This document shows, piece by piece, positions 18,757 to 27,396 of a stretch of 56,939 nucleotides of DNA. Made by a program: the position numbers and the translations under genes. Under the pieces are notes generated by a model that saw only the letters and a program-made list of their open reading frames with translations, made no database searches and was not told the origin of the DNA. The DNA comes from Vibrio profundi. Lineage in GTDB: Bacteria > Pseudomonadota > Gammaproteobacteria > Enterobacterales > Vibrionaceae. Each line of letters starts with the position of its first letter. The stretch's first letter is position 1. The DNA is taken from positions 1 to 56,939 of the forward strand of contig NZ_RZIS01000017.1 of assembly GCF_005281835.1 (NCBI RefSeq). Reading direction: 5' to 3'.

Positions 18757-19362
18757 TCATTTGGCTAGCGCATGCCCACTCTTATCAGCTTTAAATACTT
18801 GCATGTAATGGAGGAAGTATTCATCGAGCTGTTTTGATTGAGCGAACTGGCCAGCTTCTTGAAGCAGTAGGCTGCCCACTTCACAGGTACACAAATGTCC
18901 TAAGTCTTGATTACGCCTTAACTGATACTCGGAAGGCTGCTCAGTGTGTAACTTAACGCTGGGTAATGCTTGTAACCACGGGCTTTTATTGAGCATTTTT
19001 TTCGCCTCTTGCCATGTGCCATCTAAGATAATAAATAGCGGGTGACGCGTATTCTGTGTCTCTGAATGATGCATGGCTTCCGCAATAGAGAGGCTATCTT
19101 CACTCGGATAAACCACATAAGCCTGAGTGTTTGGCTGGGCAATTTTATCCAGCAGCGCTTGTGGTGGTGCCGTTCGCTGCCACTCATATACGCGACATTC
19201 TGTCAGTGTCTGGGTTAACAACTTTCCAGTATTGGTATCGCGAGTCAGTTCATTACTGTTAGTCAGTAAGGCTATTTCCACTTTGCTATCAATGCAGGGG
19301 ATATGGTCGCAAATACACTGGAACTGAAAGCCACATTGAGGACAAGGCGTTGCATGAGACAT
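18757..19362 (-). CDS. tapT: tRNA-uridine aminocarboxypropyltransferase (DTW domain)
   Basis: 201 residues. The N terminus has a Cys cluster (C7, C10, C16, C18, C23) likely to bind metal. The DTW-domain motif DGTWQEAKKM starts at about 114. The E. coli homologue TapT (YfiP) adds the acp group from SAM to U47 of tRNA (acp3U47). The ATG directly abuts the stop of the upstream lipoprotein gene, so translation is likely coupled. A hairpin without a good T-tract lies just beyond the stop, around 18729-18751. Confidence 0.9.
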   Translation of the reverse strand: MSHATPCPQCGFQFQCICDHIPCIDSKVEIALLTNSNELTRDTNTGKLLTQTLTECRVYEWQRTAPPQALLDKIAQPNTQAYVVYPSEDSLSIAEAMHHSETQNTRHPLFIILDGTWQEAKKMLNKSPWLQALPSVKLHTEQPSEYQLRRNQDLGHLCTCEVGSLLLQEAGQFAQSKQLDEYFLHYMQVFKADKSGHALAK

Positions 19363-20910
19363 TTACAGGCGCACTCCGCTTTGGCGTGGTGAAACACCAT
19401 CGCTAAATAATGCGACTTGGCTGTTGTCTTGTTGTTGTGCCAGCGGCGCGACGCTTGGATTGAGCGGATAGCTGACTCCATCGTACGATAGCTTGTGTTG
19501 AGCTGGTACAGCGCCACCACCGCTGATATTGAATAGTAGATCTTGCCAGCCATGTTGTTGCTTATTCCCGAGGGTAATGCTGCCTTTTACTTGGGTAATT
19601 CGGCTATTGAACCGCCATTGGTTTTGATGGTTTTCAAATATCAGCAGTGTACAACCGCCGGTTCCGCACCAGTCTAGTTGGGCAAGTAGCTCATCGTTTC
19701 CATCACCGTTTAAGTCATAGGTTAGCCAACGATATTGAGTATCGTCAGGCGAAGTCTGATGAATATCGAAGTAGTGGCGAATTGCGTCATCTACTTTCTG
19801 ATCAAATTGATCACTAGAAGCGACTTGCTGAGCGGTTAATTTAACGTTGTGAGTAGTGGGCTCTCGCTGGGAGTGGTTTGCTTGGTCGTTTTTTGCTTTG
19901 AATAATGTCAGGCCACCATTAGCAATTGGGTAGACGACATTCCCCACTTTCTCTTTATCAGCGGTTAGTTGATAACCGTCACGAGTAAAAATACGCTCCG
20001 ACACTAAGTATTGTTGCTGGTGGCGGGTCATCACGACTTGTATTTGATCGTTATTCAGTTGCTGCCAAAAGCCTTTCTCAACGGTAGGCAAGTCTTCACT
20101 TTGGTAGCGGTAAGTGGTGGTCGCGCTGTGGTCTGCATTAAGTGATAGCTCGACGGAGAATCCTACATTTTCAGTCGATTGGGCAAAGTACAGCCCTGAC
20201 CACTCTATGGTTGGGTCTTGGTTGGCGAGTGTTGCACAGCCTTGGTACTCAGCTTCGCCTTGAGTAAAGTGTGCTTGCCAACCATACAGAGAATCACTCA
20301 TGTTGTCGCTGCAAGCTTGTTGCTCAAGTTTGAGTTCGCCATCACTGAACTGGTAGCTACGTTCACTACTACTAGTTTGGCTTTTCTCTATGCTGAAGAG
20401 GCGTTTATCTTCGCCCATTTTCGAGAACTCAACTTGGTCTTTTTGAAAACTGGCTGACCAAAACGGTTCGGTGCCAAAAGCACGAGTCGAGCGGACAGGT
20501 TGAGCGCAGCGATTCGGGTTTTCTGCTGTCAGTAGGTTGACCTGTTTAACAATAAATCGCGCGGCGTAATCGGCGTTGTAACCCGTTTGGCTTGGCTCTG
20601 CTAAGTAACCAATGAACTCACCATACATAGGTTCATAAGGCTTGCGTGATAACTGCAGTGCTTGTTGAGTGATCTCTGAAGGCATATCGAGCCAGAATTG
20701 TTGTTGGCTACCGCACGGTGTGAAAGTTCGCGTCTCGTGTCCTACAACAGCTTGCCCACGAACAACGAAAGTCTGGGGTTGGATGCTTTTTGGCTGATCT
20801 AGGCTTGCGACCGGTGTTGCATCTTGTTGGGGTGGTAACGATTCGGTATTGGTACAGCCTTGTAGAGCGAGAAGTGCCAGCCAAGTGACTGGGTTTTTAA
20901 GTGCCTTCAT
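19363..20910 (-). CDS. Uncharacterised lipoprotein, COG3650/NlpE-like
   Basis: 515 residues. The signal peptide ends in LLALQGC, with lipidated C19. About residues 145-240 resemble the COG3650-type domain (AFGTEPFWSASF and following), and about 245-300 (SGLYFAQ...) resemble an NlpE-like small barrel. The C-terminal half, from about 385, has an FG-GAP/EF-like segment DLNGDGNDELLA. It is expected at the outer membrane facing the periplasm. It is cotranscribed with tapT (adjacent stop and start), a pairing with no obvious functional logic. I cannot assign a function. Confidence 0.75.
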   Translation of the reverse strand: MKALKNPVTWLALLALQGCTNTESLPPQQDATPVASLDQPKSIQPQTFVVRGQAVVGHETRTFTPCGSQQQFWLDMPSEITQQALQLSRKPYEPMYGEFIGYLAEPSQTGYNADYAARFIVKQVNLLTAENPNRCAQPVRSTRAFGTEPFWSASFQKDQVEFSKMGEDKRLFSIEKSQTSSSERSYQFSDGELKLEQQACSDNMSDSLYGWQAHFTQGEAEYQGCATLANQDPTIEWSGLYFAQSTENVGFSVELSLNADHSATTTYRYQSEDLPTVEKGFWQQLNNDQIQVVMTRHQQQYLVSERIFTRDGYQLTADKEKVGNVVYPIANGGLTLFKAKNDQANHSQREPTTHNVKLTAQQVASSDQFDQKVDDAIRHYFDIHQTSPDDTQYRWLTYDLNGDGNDELLAQLDWCGTGGCTLLIFENHQNQWRFNSRITQVKGSITLGNKQQHGWQDLLFNISGGGAVPAQHKLSYDGVSYPLNPSVAPLAQQQDNSQVALFSDGVSPRQSGVRL

Positions 20911-20949
20911 GCTATATCTTCCTCGGAGACAACGTAATTTGGATTTATT

Positions 20950-21408
20950 ATGGCATATTGGTTATTTAAAACTGAACCTGACACTTTCTCAATTAACACA
21001 CTGCGGACACAAAACACCTCTTGTTGGGAGGGAGTACGCAACTATCAAGCTAGAAACATGATGCGTGATGAAGTGAAAGTTGGGGATTTAGTGATGATTT
21101 ATCACTCTTCATGCAAGAAGGTTGGTGTCGCTGGGATTGCTAAAGTGACTCGAGAAGCGTACCCCGACCATTTTCAGTTTGACCCTGAAAGTGACTATTT
21201 CGACCCTAAAGCGGATCCGGATAATCCGCGTTGGATCATGGTGGATGTCGAGTTTGTGCGGAAGACTGAGCGTATTATTCCGTTAGCGACCATGAAGGCC
21301 ATGCCCGAATTGGAAAACATGCCGTTGGTGAAACGCGGTAATCGGTTGTCGATCATGCCAGTTTCAGAGCTGGAGTGGGAAGCGATCTTAAGGAAAGAAA
21401 AACTATAG
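20950..21408 (+). CDS. EVE domain protein
   Basis: 152 residues forming one EVE (PUA-superfamily) domain: MAYWLFKTEPD at the start, CWEGVRNYQARN (about 25-36) and GDLVMIYHSS (about 46-55). EVE domains resemble YTH domains and are proposed to read modified bases in nucleic acids. The gene is divergent from the lipoprotein gene with 39 bp between starts. Common as a stand-alone housekeeping gene in proteobacteria, with unknown target. Confidence 0.9.
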   Translation: MAYWLFKTEPDTFSINTLRTQNTSCWEGVRNYQARNMMRDEVKVGDLVMIYHSSCKKVGVAGIAKVTREAYPDHFQFDPESDYFDPKADPDNPRWIMVDVEFVRKTERIIPLATMKAMPELENMPLVKRGNRLSIMPVSELEWEAILRKEKL

Positions 21409-21422
21409 GGTTTCCATATAAT

Positions 21423-21451
21423 GTCATCAGGCATCAAGTTAGCCTGATGAC
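21423..21451. terminator. Hairpin between convergent EVE and yigL genes
   Basis: A perfect ten-base stem, 21423-21432 with 21442-21451, has a nine-base loop. T-tracts are weak on both sides, so it may be a poor bidirectional terminator or an mRNA-stabilising hairpin. Confidence 0.45.
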
Positions 21452-21465
21452 GTATTACATGTAGG

Positions 21466-22296
21466 TTAGAGTAGGTGCTGTTGTAAGTAGTGAGCTACAG
21501 CGTCATCGGCGTTACTGCCGATAACTTCATTGTTTGGCAGCGCCTTCATGACTTTTTCATGAGAAGTGCCCATGACTAACCCTTTGCCAGCCATTTCCAG
21601 CATTTCTACATCGTTCATCCCATCGCCAAACGCGATGCAGTTTTCTAATGTTAGCCCTTCAGCTTGCGCGACGGCTTGGAGTGCGTCGCCTTTAGACACT
21701 TCAGCGGCCATCACTTCCAGGCACCACGGCGTTGAGAAAGCGACATTCAACTTGTCACCAAACTTCTCATTCAATTTGTCTTCAAACTGAACCAAATGCT
21801 CATGGTCCATGTTGGGGTGCGTGAAGAAGATCTTAGCAATGCCTTCGGTCGGAGCTTGGTCGATGTTGAATACGTTGTAGGTGAAGCCAGACTCTTTGTG
21901 GAAATCTTTCAGCACTTTGTCTTCTTTATCTAGCAGCCATAAATCATCTTGGTACAGGTGCACAAAAATTTCGGGATCTTGCTTAAGTACATCGATGACG
22001 TCTTGGACCAGCGTTGAAGGTACATTTTTTGCGTACATTAACTTGTCGTTTTGATCATGCACACGAGCCCCATTAGAGGTGATCATGTAAGCCGGGATAC
22101 CAGTCAACTCACGGATGCCAGCGACGTCTACATGGTGGCGACCAGTAGCAAAGATAAATGTAAAACCTTGTTGATGAAGCTCAGTCAGAGTCTGTCTGGT
22201 AAATGCACTGAGCTGGTGGTTTGGCGCCAGTAGCGTACCGTCAAGATCGGATGCGACAATTTTAATAGTATCTTTGTTTAATGCTGATTTGGTCAT
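21466..22296 (-). CDS. yigL: Cof-type HAD phosphatase YigL (pyridoxal phosphate phosphatase)
   Basis: 276 residues. HAD motif I SDLDGTLL has nucleophile D17 and D19, and the C-terminal motif is AFGDGMNDVEML. Motifs shared with E. coli YigL include FATGRHHVDV and SNGARVHD. E. coli YigL hydrolyses pyridoxal phosphate and sugar phosphates and helps relieve sugar-phosphate stress. It follows pldB on the same strand, as in E. coli. Confidence 0.93.
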   Translation of the reverse strand: MTKSALNKDTIKIVASDLDGTLLAPNHQLSAFTRQTLTELHQQGFTFIFATGRHHVDVAGIRELTGIPAYMITSNGARVHDQNDKLMYAKNVPSTLVQDVIDVLKQDPEIFVHLYQDDLWLLDKEDKVLKDFHKESGFTYNVFNIDQAPTEGIAKIFFTHPNMDHEHLVQFEDKLNEKFGDKLNVAFSTPWCLEVMAAEVSKGDALQAVAQAEGLTLENCIAFGDGMNDVEMLEMAGKGLVMGTSHEKVMKALPNNEVIGSNADDAVAHYLQQHLL

Positions 22297-22387
22297 GTAG
22301 CCCTCATTGCGTGATGTCTAAACGTTGCCTCAAATGGACGAACAAATTGTATGCGAAATCGTGTGAGTAAAAGAGGGTAAAGCTACT

Positions 22388-23383
22388 CTAGTTTTTTTCC
22401 TCTTTATCGAAGAAGTGGAAAATAGCGTCTAGGCTTTGGTTCCTGTATTGGTCTTTTTCGAATAACACTTCATGTTGAGCGCCTTCAACGCTTTCAAACA
22501 AACAGTGTGGATTGGTTTTCGCAAGTTTCTTAATAAAACGGACTTGCGCTTGATTGCTTACAATCCGATCTCCACCCGCTTGAACGAGTAATAAGGGAAT
22601 TTTGATTTGGCGAGTCAGCAAGATGCATTGCTTAGCCGCGATAAGCCCTTGCCATACCCATTGTGTACTGGCTCCACCAACTTTGAGCTTAGGGCTGTCT
22701 TCGTAGAGCTTTCTGAACCATTCATAACGTACTTGGCTTTGGCTCAGTGGGTTATCTTCAAATGGCTTCGGGAAATAGGCTTGCTGTCCGGGCGCATACG
22801 TTGGTTTTGGATAAATCGCAGTCAGAATTTGACTAAGTACAGGCGCGATGGGCTCTAGGTACCATTCGACATTCACCCCGTACATAGGCGCACTGAGTGC
22901 GACTTTCTTGAACGGATGCTCAGGGTGAGTTTGTAAATAGCGAGTCGCGATGGTGCCGCCCATTGAATGAGCAAGCAGGAAACAAGGCTTTGAAGCCGAG
23001 AATTGAAAATGTTTTACCATTTGCGCCATGTCCTGAACGTAATCATCAAATTCGTTCACATGGCCGATATCGGAGTCCTTGACCAGGCGCTCAGACATTC
23101 CCTGACCTTGGTGATCATAGGAATACACGTCGTACCCTTGTTGATACAGGTCGTAGAATAACTCTTGGTATTTCCAGCAAGATTCAATGCGACCGTTGAC
23201 CACCATGACTGACTTAGTATGGCTTGGATGGGTGAGCTTACACCAGAATAACTTCTTTTTACCGGATGATGTAATATACCCTTCATCTCTCTGTTGCCAG
23301 AGCTCGGCAATTGAGTGCTTTATCGCTTGCTCGAAATTGGGCTCTTGCGTATAAGTGAGATTGATGGAGCTAGAATTAGCCAT
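22388..23383 (-). CDS. pldB: Lysophospholipase L2 (alpha/beta hydrolase)
   Basis: 331 residues. The nucleophile elbow AHSMGG has the catalytic Ser at about 140. A later Asp in QAGGDRIVSN and His in GAQHEVLFE complete the triad. The HQGQG oxyanion-region motif of the family is at about 91-95. PldB degrades lysophospholipids at the inner membrane. The rhtB-pldB-yigL cluster matches E. coli. Confidence 0.92.
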   Translation of the reverse strand: MANSSSINLTYTQEPNFEQAIKHSIAELWQQRDEGYITSSGKKKLFWCKLTHPSHTKSVMVVNGRIESCWKYQELFYDLYQQGYDVYSYDHQGQGMSERLVKDSDIGHVNEFDDYVQDMAQMVKHFQFSASKPCFLLAHSMGGTIATRYLQTHPEHPFKKVALSAPMYGVNVEWYLEPIAPVLSQILTAIYPKPTYAPGQQAYFPKPFEDNPLSQSQVRYEWFRKLYEDSPKLKVGGASTQWVWQGLIAAKQCILLTRQIKIPLLLVQAGGDRIVSNQAQVRFIKKLAKTNPHCLFESVEGAQHEVLFEKDQYRNQSLDAIFHFFDKEEKN

Positions 23384-23468
23384 GTTTGGACTACCTAAAA
23401 GTACGAAACTGGTTAGAGCTTAAAACCGATTAATGATCGTTAGATTAAAGAACTAGCAAGGAATTGCA

Positions 23469-24086
23469 ATGGATACTCATGTTTGGTTAGCGTATGTCGT
23501 GACTGCGATTGTATTTAGTTTGGCGCCGGGATCGGGCACAGTGAATTCGATCAGTAATGGTTTGAGTTATGGAACTCGAAAGTCGTTAGCGTCGATAGCA
23601 GGGCTGCAAATTGGTCTTATTTTTCATATCGCATTAGTTGGCGCCGGGATAGGGGCGTTAGTTGCTCAATCAGCGCTCGCGTTTACCATCATAAAATGGG
23701 TAGGTGTGGTTTACCTGGTTTGGCTAGGCATTCAGAAGTGGCGCGATCGCTCGAGTTTAGTTGCTCAGCAAAGCGGAGAAGGACTATCGAGTTGGTCGTT
23801 AATGCGCAATGCAGTGCTTATAAATTTAACGAATCCTAAGTCAATTGTCTTTTTGGTGGCCTTGTTCCCACAGTTTTTAGATCCAACGCAGCCACAATTG
23901 CCACAACTTTTGGTTCTGGGGATTACCACAGTCATTATTGATGGTATCGTTATGTTAGGGTACACCTCATTGGCTTCGCAAATGGGTCGTTATATTCGCT
24001 CAGACAAAGTCATGGGTAAAATTAATAAAGTATTTGGTGGAATGTTCATGGGGTGTGGTGCCTTATTGGCAGCAGCCAAAGCTTAA
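23469..24086 (+). CDS. rhtB: Homoserine/homoserine lactone efflux protein RhtB
   Basis: 205 residues of the LysE/RhtB family with five to six transmembrane helices. The family signature FSLAPGSGTVNSISNG is at about 17-32. It exports homoserine and its lactone. It is divergent from pldB, the same neighbour as in E. coli. Confidence 0.92.
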   Translation: MDTHVWLAYVVTAIVFSLAPGSGTVNSISNGLSYGTRKSLASIAGLQIGLIFHIALVGAGIGALVAQSALAFTIIKWVGVVYLVWLGIQKWRDRSSLVAQQSGEGLSSWSLMRNAVLINLTNPKSIVFLVALFPQFLDPTQPQLPQLLVLGITTVIIDGIVMLGYTSLASQMGRYIRSDKVMGKINKVFGGMFMGCGALLAAAKA

Positions 24087-24122
24087 TAAAAAATATAATT
24101 TATAAAATAGAGTCCTGCATTC

Positions 24123-25343
24123 ATGACTACCACATACGTTGCTCGTCAACCTATCTTCAACCGGAAAAAGCACACCTTGGGCTATGAATTGCTTTTCCGG
24201 GATGGGGAGAGCAATGCCTATCCAGCACACATCGATTCCAATCGAGCAACGTACCGGCTTATTGTTGAAAATTTTTTGGCGATCGGAACTAACCCTTCGA
24301 TCCCATCTTCTCGCTGTTTTATTAACTTTCCTTACCCAAGTCTTATTCGCCGCTTACCGTTAAGCTTGCCAAAAGATAAAGTGGTGGTGGAAGTGTTGGA
24401 AACGTGTCAGCCAACTGATGAACTGTTGGAAGCGGTGCGAGACCTTTACCAGCAAGGCTACATGATCGCATTAGACGATTTTACCTTTACCCCGGAATGG
24501 GAACGATTCCTTCAGTACGTGCATATTGTAAAGCTGGATATCATGCAAATGGGTTTAGAGCCCGCTTGCGAGTTGGTGAAGCGGCACCAAGGTAAGAAAT
24601 ACCAGTTTTTAGCTGAACGCGTCGAAACAGAAGCAGAGTTCGAGCAGGCTAAGGAAGCGGGTTTTAAGTTCTTCCAAGGGTACTTTTTTAGCAAACCTGA
24701 AATCGTCAAAACCAAATACATCAGCCCAGAACAAGTCATCGCCATGGAGCTCTTTCAAGAGGTTTGTAAGCCCGATGTCGATTTTAAGCGTATTGAAGAT
24801 GTGGTCGCGAAAGATGTCGCGCTGTCTTATAAGCTGCTGCGTTTTGTGAATAGCATGTCTCCACGGTTAGAAGTGACCATCTCGTCTTTTCGTCAAGCCT
24901 TAGTGTATCTAGGGCAAGACAAGCTCAAAATGTTTGTGTCATTGGCGGTGGCATCGTATGTCTCCGATAAAAAGCCGAAAGAGCTATATAACTTATCGTT
25001 GCAGCGAGCTCAGTTTTGCCAATTAATGTCGCGCTACCATCCTTTTAAAAGTCATTCAGAACAAGCGTTTATGATTGGTTTGTTCTCTATTTTGGATGCT
25101 TTACTCGATCTTTCACTCGACTCTCTAGTTGAACAATTGCCTTTGTCTAAGATGATCAAAGTCGCGTTGCTCCGTCGTGAAGGGCCATATGGAATCCTGC
25201 TGGCATTAGAAGAAAGTTTTGAACTCGCCGACTGGCAGGGGATCGAGACTCGCTGTCATCAATTGGGTTTACGAGTTGAAGATGTGCGTTACGAATTGAT
25301 TGAAGCGCAACGCTGGAGCCAAAGCATGGGCAGCGCTCCATAA
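24123..25343 (+). CDS. cdgJ: EAL-HDOD protein, CdgJ-like
   Basis: 406 residues. The EAL domain spans about 1-205: ELL at 22-24, INFPYPS, VEVLET, LDDF, KLD, AERVET and FQGYFFSKP are recognisable, so most catalytic positions remain but the loop after LDDF differs from a classic EAL. An HDOD domain follows (about 205-390). V. cholerae CdgJ (VC0137 from memory), of this architecture and near this position, affects motility through c-di-GMP; the symbol is transferred on that basis. No transmembrane segment; the protein is cytoplasmic. A strong terminator follows. Confidence 0.85.
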   Translation: MTTTYVARQPIFNRKKHTLGYELLFRDGESNAYPAHIDSNRATYRLIVENFLAIGTNPSIPSSRCFINFPYPSLIRRLPLSLPKDKVVVEVLETCQPTDELLEAVRDLYQQGYMIALDDFTFTPEWERFLQYVHIVKLDIMQMGLEPACELVKRHQGKKYQFLAERVETEAEFEQAKEAGFKFFQGYFFSKPEIVKTKYISPEQVIAMELFQEVCKPDVDFKRIEDVVAKDVALSYKLLRFVNSMSPRLEVTISSFRQALVYLGQDKLKMFVSLAVASYVSDKKPKELYNLSLQRAQFCQLMSRYHPFKSHSEQAFMIGLFSILDALLDLSLDSLVEQLPLSKMIKVALLRREGPYGILLALEESFELADWQGIETRCHQLGLRVEDVRYELIEAQRWSQSMGSAP

Positions 25344-25372
25344 ATCATTTATGAAAGTTTTATGACAGATGA

Positions 25373-25400
25373 AGCACACGTATTGACGTGTGCTTTTTTT
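25373..25400 (+). terminator. Terminator after cdgJ
   Basis: A nine-base stem, 25373-25381 with 25386-25394, is followed by seven T. It isolates the arsenic cassette from upstream transcription. Confidence 0.9.
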
Positions 25401-25408
25401 ATTTTAGC

Positions 25409-25434
25409 ATATACGCATATCCATATATGAGTAT
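25409..25434. promoter_or_regulatory. Candidate ArsR operator
   Basis: An imperfect 12-2-12 inverted repeat (eight of twelve positions symmetric) of alternating A/T lies immediately before the arsR start codon. Its position and shape match operators bound by ArsR/SmtB dimers. It leaves almost no room for a leader, so it probably overlaps the promoter core. Confidence 0.5.
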
Positions 25435-25439
25435 GTTAA

Positions 25440-25781
25440 ATGCTACCACATCAATTTTTTAAATTACTTTCCGATGAAACGCGAGTGCGATGCGTCATGT
25501 TGATCGTGCGTCAAGAATGTTTGTCCGTGGGAGAACTCACGCAAGCGTTGCAAGAAAGTCAGCCAAAAATATCACGTCACTTAGCCCAATTGCGAGCTGC
25601 TGGCATTGTGGTGGATGTTCGACAAGGTCAGTGGGTGTTTTATCGCTTAGCTGATGATCTTCCAGGTTGGATGAATAAATTAATTGACGATTTAGTGGCA
25701 TCCAATTGTTTGAAAACGGAATACCTAGCAGACATGGAACGATTGGCCGAAATGACCAACCGACCTGTGTGTTGCCAATAA
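25440..25781 (+). CDS. arsR: ArsR-family metalloregulator
   Basis: 113 residues with a winged helix-turn-helix; the recognition region is QESQPKISRHLAQLRAAGIV (38-57). It probably represses the operon and dissociates on binding arsenite. The E. coli CVCDLC site is absent. Cys residues are at 18, 27, 90, 111 and 112, so a different trivalent-arsenic site involving the C-terminal CC pair is likely. No Shine-Dalgarno sequence precedes the ATG, so the message may be leaderless. It heads arsR-gapdh-phosphatase-arsJ. Confidence 0.9.
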   Translation: MLPHQFFKLLSDETRVRCVMLIVRQECLSVGELTQALQESQPKISRHLAQLRAAGIVVDVRQGQWVFYRLADDLPGWMNKLIDDLVASNCLKTEYLADMERLAEMTNRPVCCQ

Positions 25782-25799
25782 CTAATTAGAGATTGAATT

Positions 25800-26801
25800 A
25801 TGACAGTAAAAGTAGGCATTAACGGATTTGGTCGTATTGGACGTTTAGCATTACGTGCAGCCTTTGATTGGCCAGAGCTAGAATTTGTACTCATCAATGA
25901 TGTGGCAGGCAATACAGAGACATTGGCCCACCTACTGGAGTTCGATTCTGTACAAGGGACGTGGAAACACGGTGTATCCCATGACGGTAGCGACATCATC
26001 ATTGGTGAGCAGCGCATTAACACTACGCAAGAGCGAGACATCGATGCGGTTGATTGGTCTGAATGTGATGTGGTGATTGAAGCGACAGGCGTACATCGTA
26101 AGAGCGAGTTTCTCAATAAATACCTAGAGCAAGGCGTGAAACGTGTTGTGGTATCTGCTCCGGTGAAAGAAGAAGGGATCGCAAACATCGTTGTTGGTGT
26201 TAACGACAATATCTTTGACCCGGCAATCCATAAAATTGTCACCGCGGCGTCTTGCACCACAAACTGTATTGCCCCGGTTGTAAAAGTTATTCATGAGAAG
26301 CTAGGAATTGAGCAATCTTCTTTTACTACAATTCACGATTTGACCAACACTCAAACGATTTTAGATGCGCCTCATAAAGATTTACGTCGTGCGCGTGCAT
26401 GCGGCATGAGCTTAATCCCGACGACAACCGGTTCAGCAAAAGCCATCGTTGAAATCTTTCCTGAGTTAAAAGACAAGATTAATGGTCACGCGGTTCGTGT
26501 TCCATTAGCGAACGCTTCGCTGACCGACATCATCTTTGATGTGAAGCGTGATACCACAGCAGAAGAAGTGAATGCACTACTAAAAGAAGCATCAGAAAAC
26601 GAACTGCAAGGGATTCTTGGCTTTGAAGCGCGTCCATTGGTGTCGATTGATTATCGTGGCGATCAGCGTTCGACAATTGTCGATGCGCAATCGACGATGG
26701 TTGTTGGCTCTCGCATGGTGAAGATCTACGCTTGGTACGATAATGAAATGGGTTATGCCACTCGTACTGCCGAGCTTGTACGTACTGTTGGATTAGCTTA
26801 A
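25800..26801 (+). CDS. ArsJ-associated glyceraldehyde-3-phosphate dehydrogenase
   Basis: 333 residues. The NAD-binding motif GINGFGRIGR is at 7-16 and catalytic C152 is in SCTTNC. The His region reads HDLTNTQ, unlike the glycolytic enzyme. In the established pathway, arsenate replaces phosphate in the reaction and gives 1-arseno-3-phosphoglycerate, which ArsJ exports, so the pair detoxifies arsenate without reduction. Being in an operon with arsR and arsJ supports this specialised role rather than central glycolysis. Confidence 0.93.
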   Translation: MTVKVGINGFGRIGRLALRAAFDWPELEFVLINDVAGNTETLAHLLEFDSVQGTWKHGVSHDGSDIIIGEQRINTTQERDIDAVDWSECDVVIEATGVHRKSEFLNKYLEQGVKRVVVSAPVKEEGIANIVVGVNDNIFDPAIHKIVTAASCTTNCIAPVVKVIHEKLGIEQSSFTTIHDLTNTQTILDAPHKDLRRARACGMSLIPTTTGSAKAIVEIFPELKDKINGHAVRVPLANASLTDIIFDVKRDTTAEEVNALLKEASENELQGILGFEARPLVSIDYRGDQRSTIVDAQSTMVVGSRMVKIYAWYDNEMGYATRTAELVRTVGLA

Positions 26802-26811
26802 GGATAATACG

Positions 26812-27315
26812 ATGACACAGACTCTTACTCACCCAACATGGCAACTGGATTTGGATGCTGGCGCATTAGTGTTAACGCCATGCCCTGGCACTAAAGAAGC
26901 GGATTTGGATGCATCTTTGGCTCAGCTTAAAGCGCAAGGCGTAGAAGCGATTGTGACTGCGCTAGACGATACGGAACTAGCAAGTAAATCCGTGTCTGCA
27001 TTGGGCGAAAAAACTCAAGCTCTCGGTATGCAATGGTTCCAGATTGAGATTGAAGACGACCGCGCTCCGGGGAGCGACTTTGCTGGGAAATGGCAAGCCG
27101 CGAGCTCTGCACTACATGCAGTAGTGGATAACGGCGGTAAAGTCGCGATGCATTGTATGGGCGGTTCTGGCCGTACAGGGTTACTCGCCGCGCACCTTCT
27201 CCTTGAAAAAAATTGGCCATTGGAAAAAATCGTAAAAGACGTCCAAGCACTTCGTCCTGGCGCGTTTACCAAATCGGTTCAAGTTGAATACATTCAGCAA
27301 GTGGCTCAGTCGTAA
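26812..27315 (+). CDS. CDKN3-like dual-specificity phosphatase
   Basis: 167 residues. The phosphatase signature HCMGGSGRTG has nucleophile C115 and R121. A possible general-acid loop EDDRAPGSD is at about 81-89. It resembles the cyclin-dependent kinase inhibitor 3 (KAP) group of dual-specificity phosphatases, not the low-molecular-weight PTP arsenate reductases. It starts 10 bp after gapdh, so it belongs to the arsenate cassette. Its substrate is unknown; it could act on a phospho- or arseno-metabolite (inference). Confidence 0.85.
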   Translation: MTQTLTHPTWQLDLDAGALVLTPCPGTKEADLDASLAQLKAQGVEAIVTALDDTELASKSVSALGEKTQALGMQWFQIEIEDDRAPGSDFAGKWQAASSALHAVVDNGGKVAMHCMGGSGRTGLLAAHLLLEKNWPLEKIVKDVQALRPGAFTKSVQVEYIQQVAQS

Positions 27316-27333
27316 AACTGGCCGATGTTGAGT

Positions 27334-27373
27334 AAAAGAGCTTTTGGAACCCTATAGACCAAAAGCTCTTTTT
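27334..27373 (+). terminator. Strong hairpin terminator inside the ars cassette
   Basis: A perfect 14-base stem, 27334-27347 with 27359-27372, has an 11-base loop and ends in a run of five T. It lies between the phosphatase and arsJ, so arsJ would depend on readthrough or a separate promoter. Confidence 0.85.
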
Positions 27374-27396
27374 GTTTCAATCGTAGAGTAATGATT

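Noticed and set aside
25640..26260. A 206-codon open frame on the minus strand opposite arsR and gapdh
   Set aside because: The opposite strand encodes two well-conserved proteins, and the antisense product is low-complexity Ser/Thr/Pro-rich without a ribosome-binding site.
25800..26801. Glycolytic GapA
   Set aside because: The operon with arsR and arsJ and the altered catalytic-His region (HDLTNTQ) favour the arsenate-linked enzyme.
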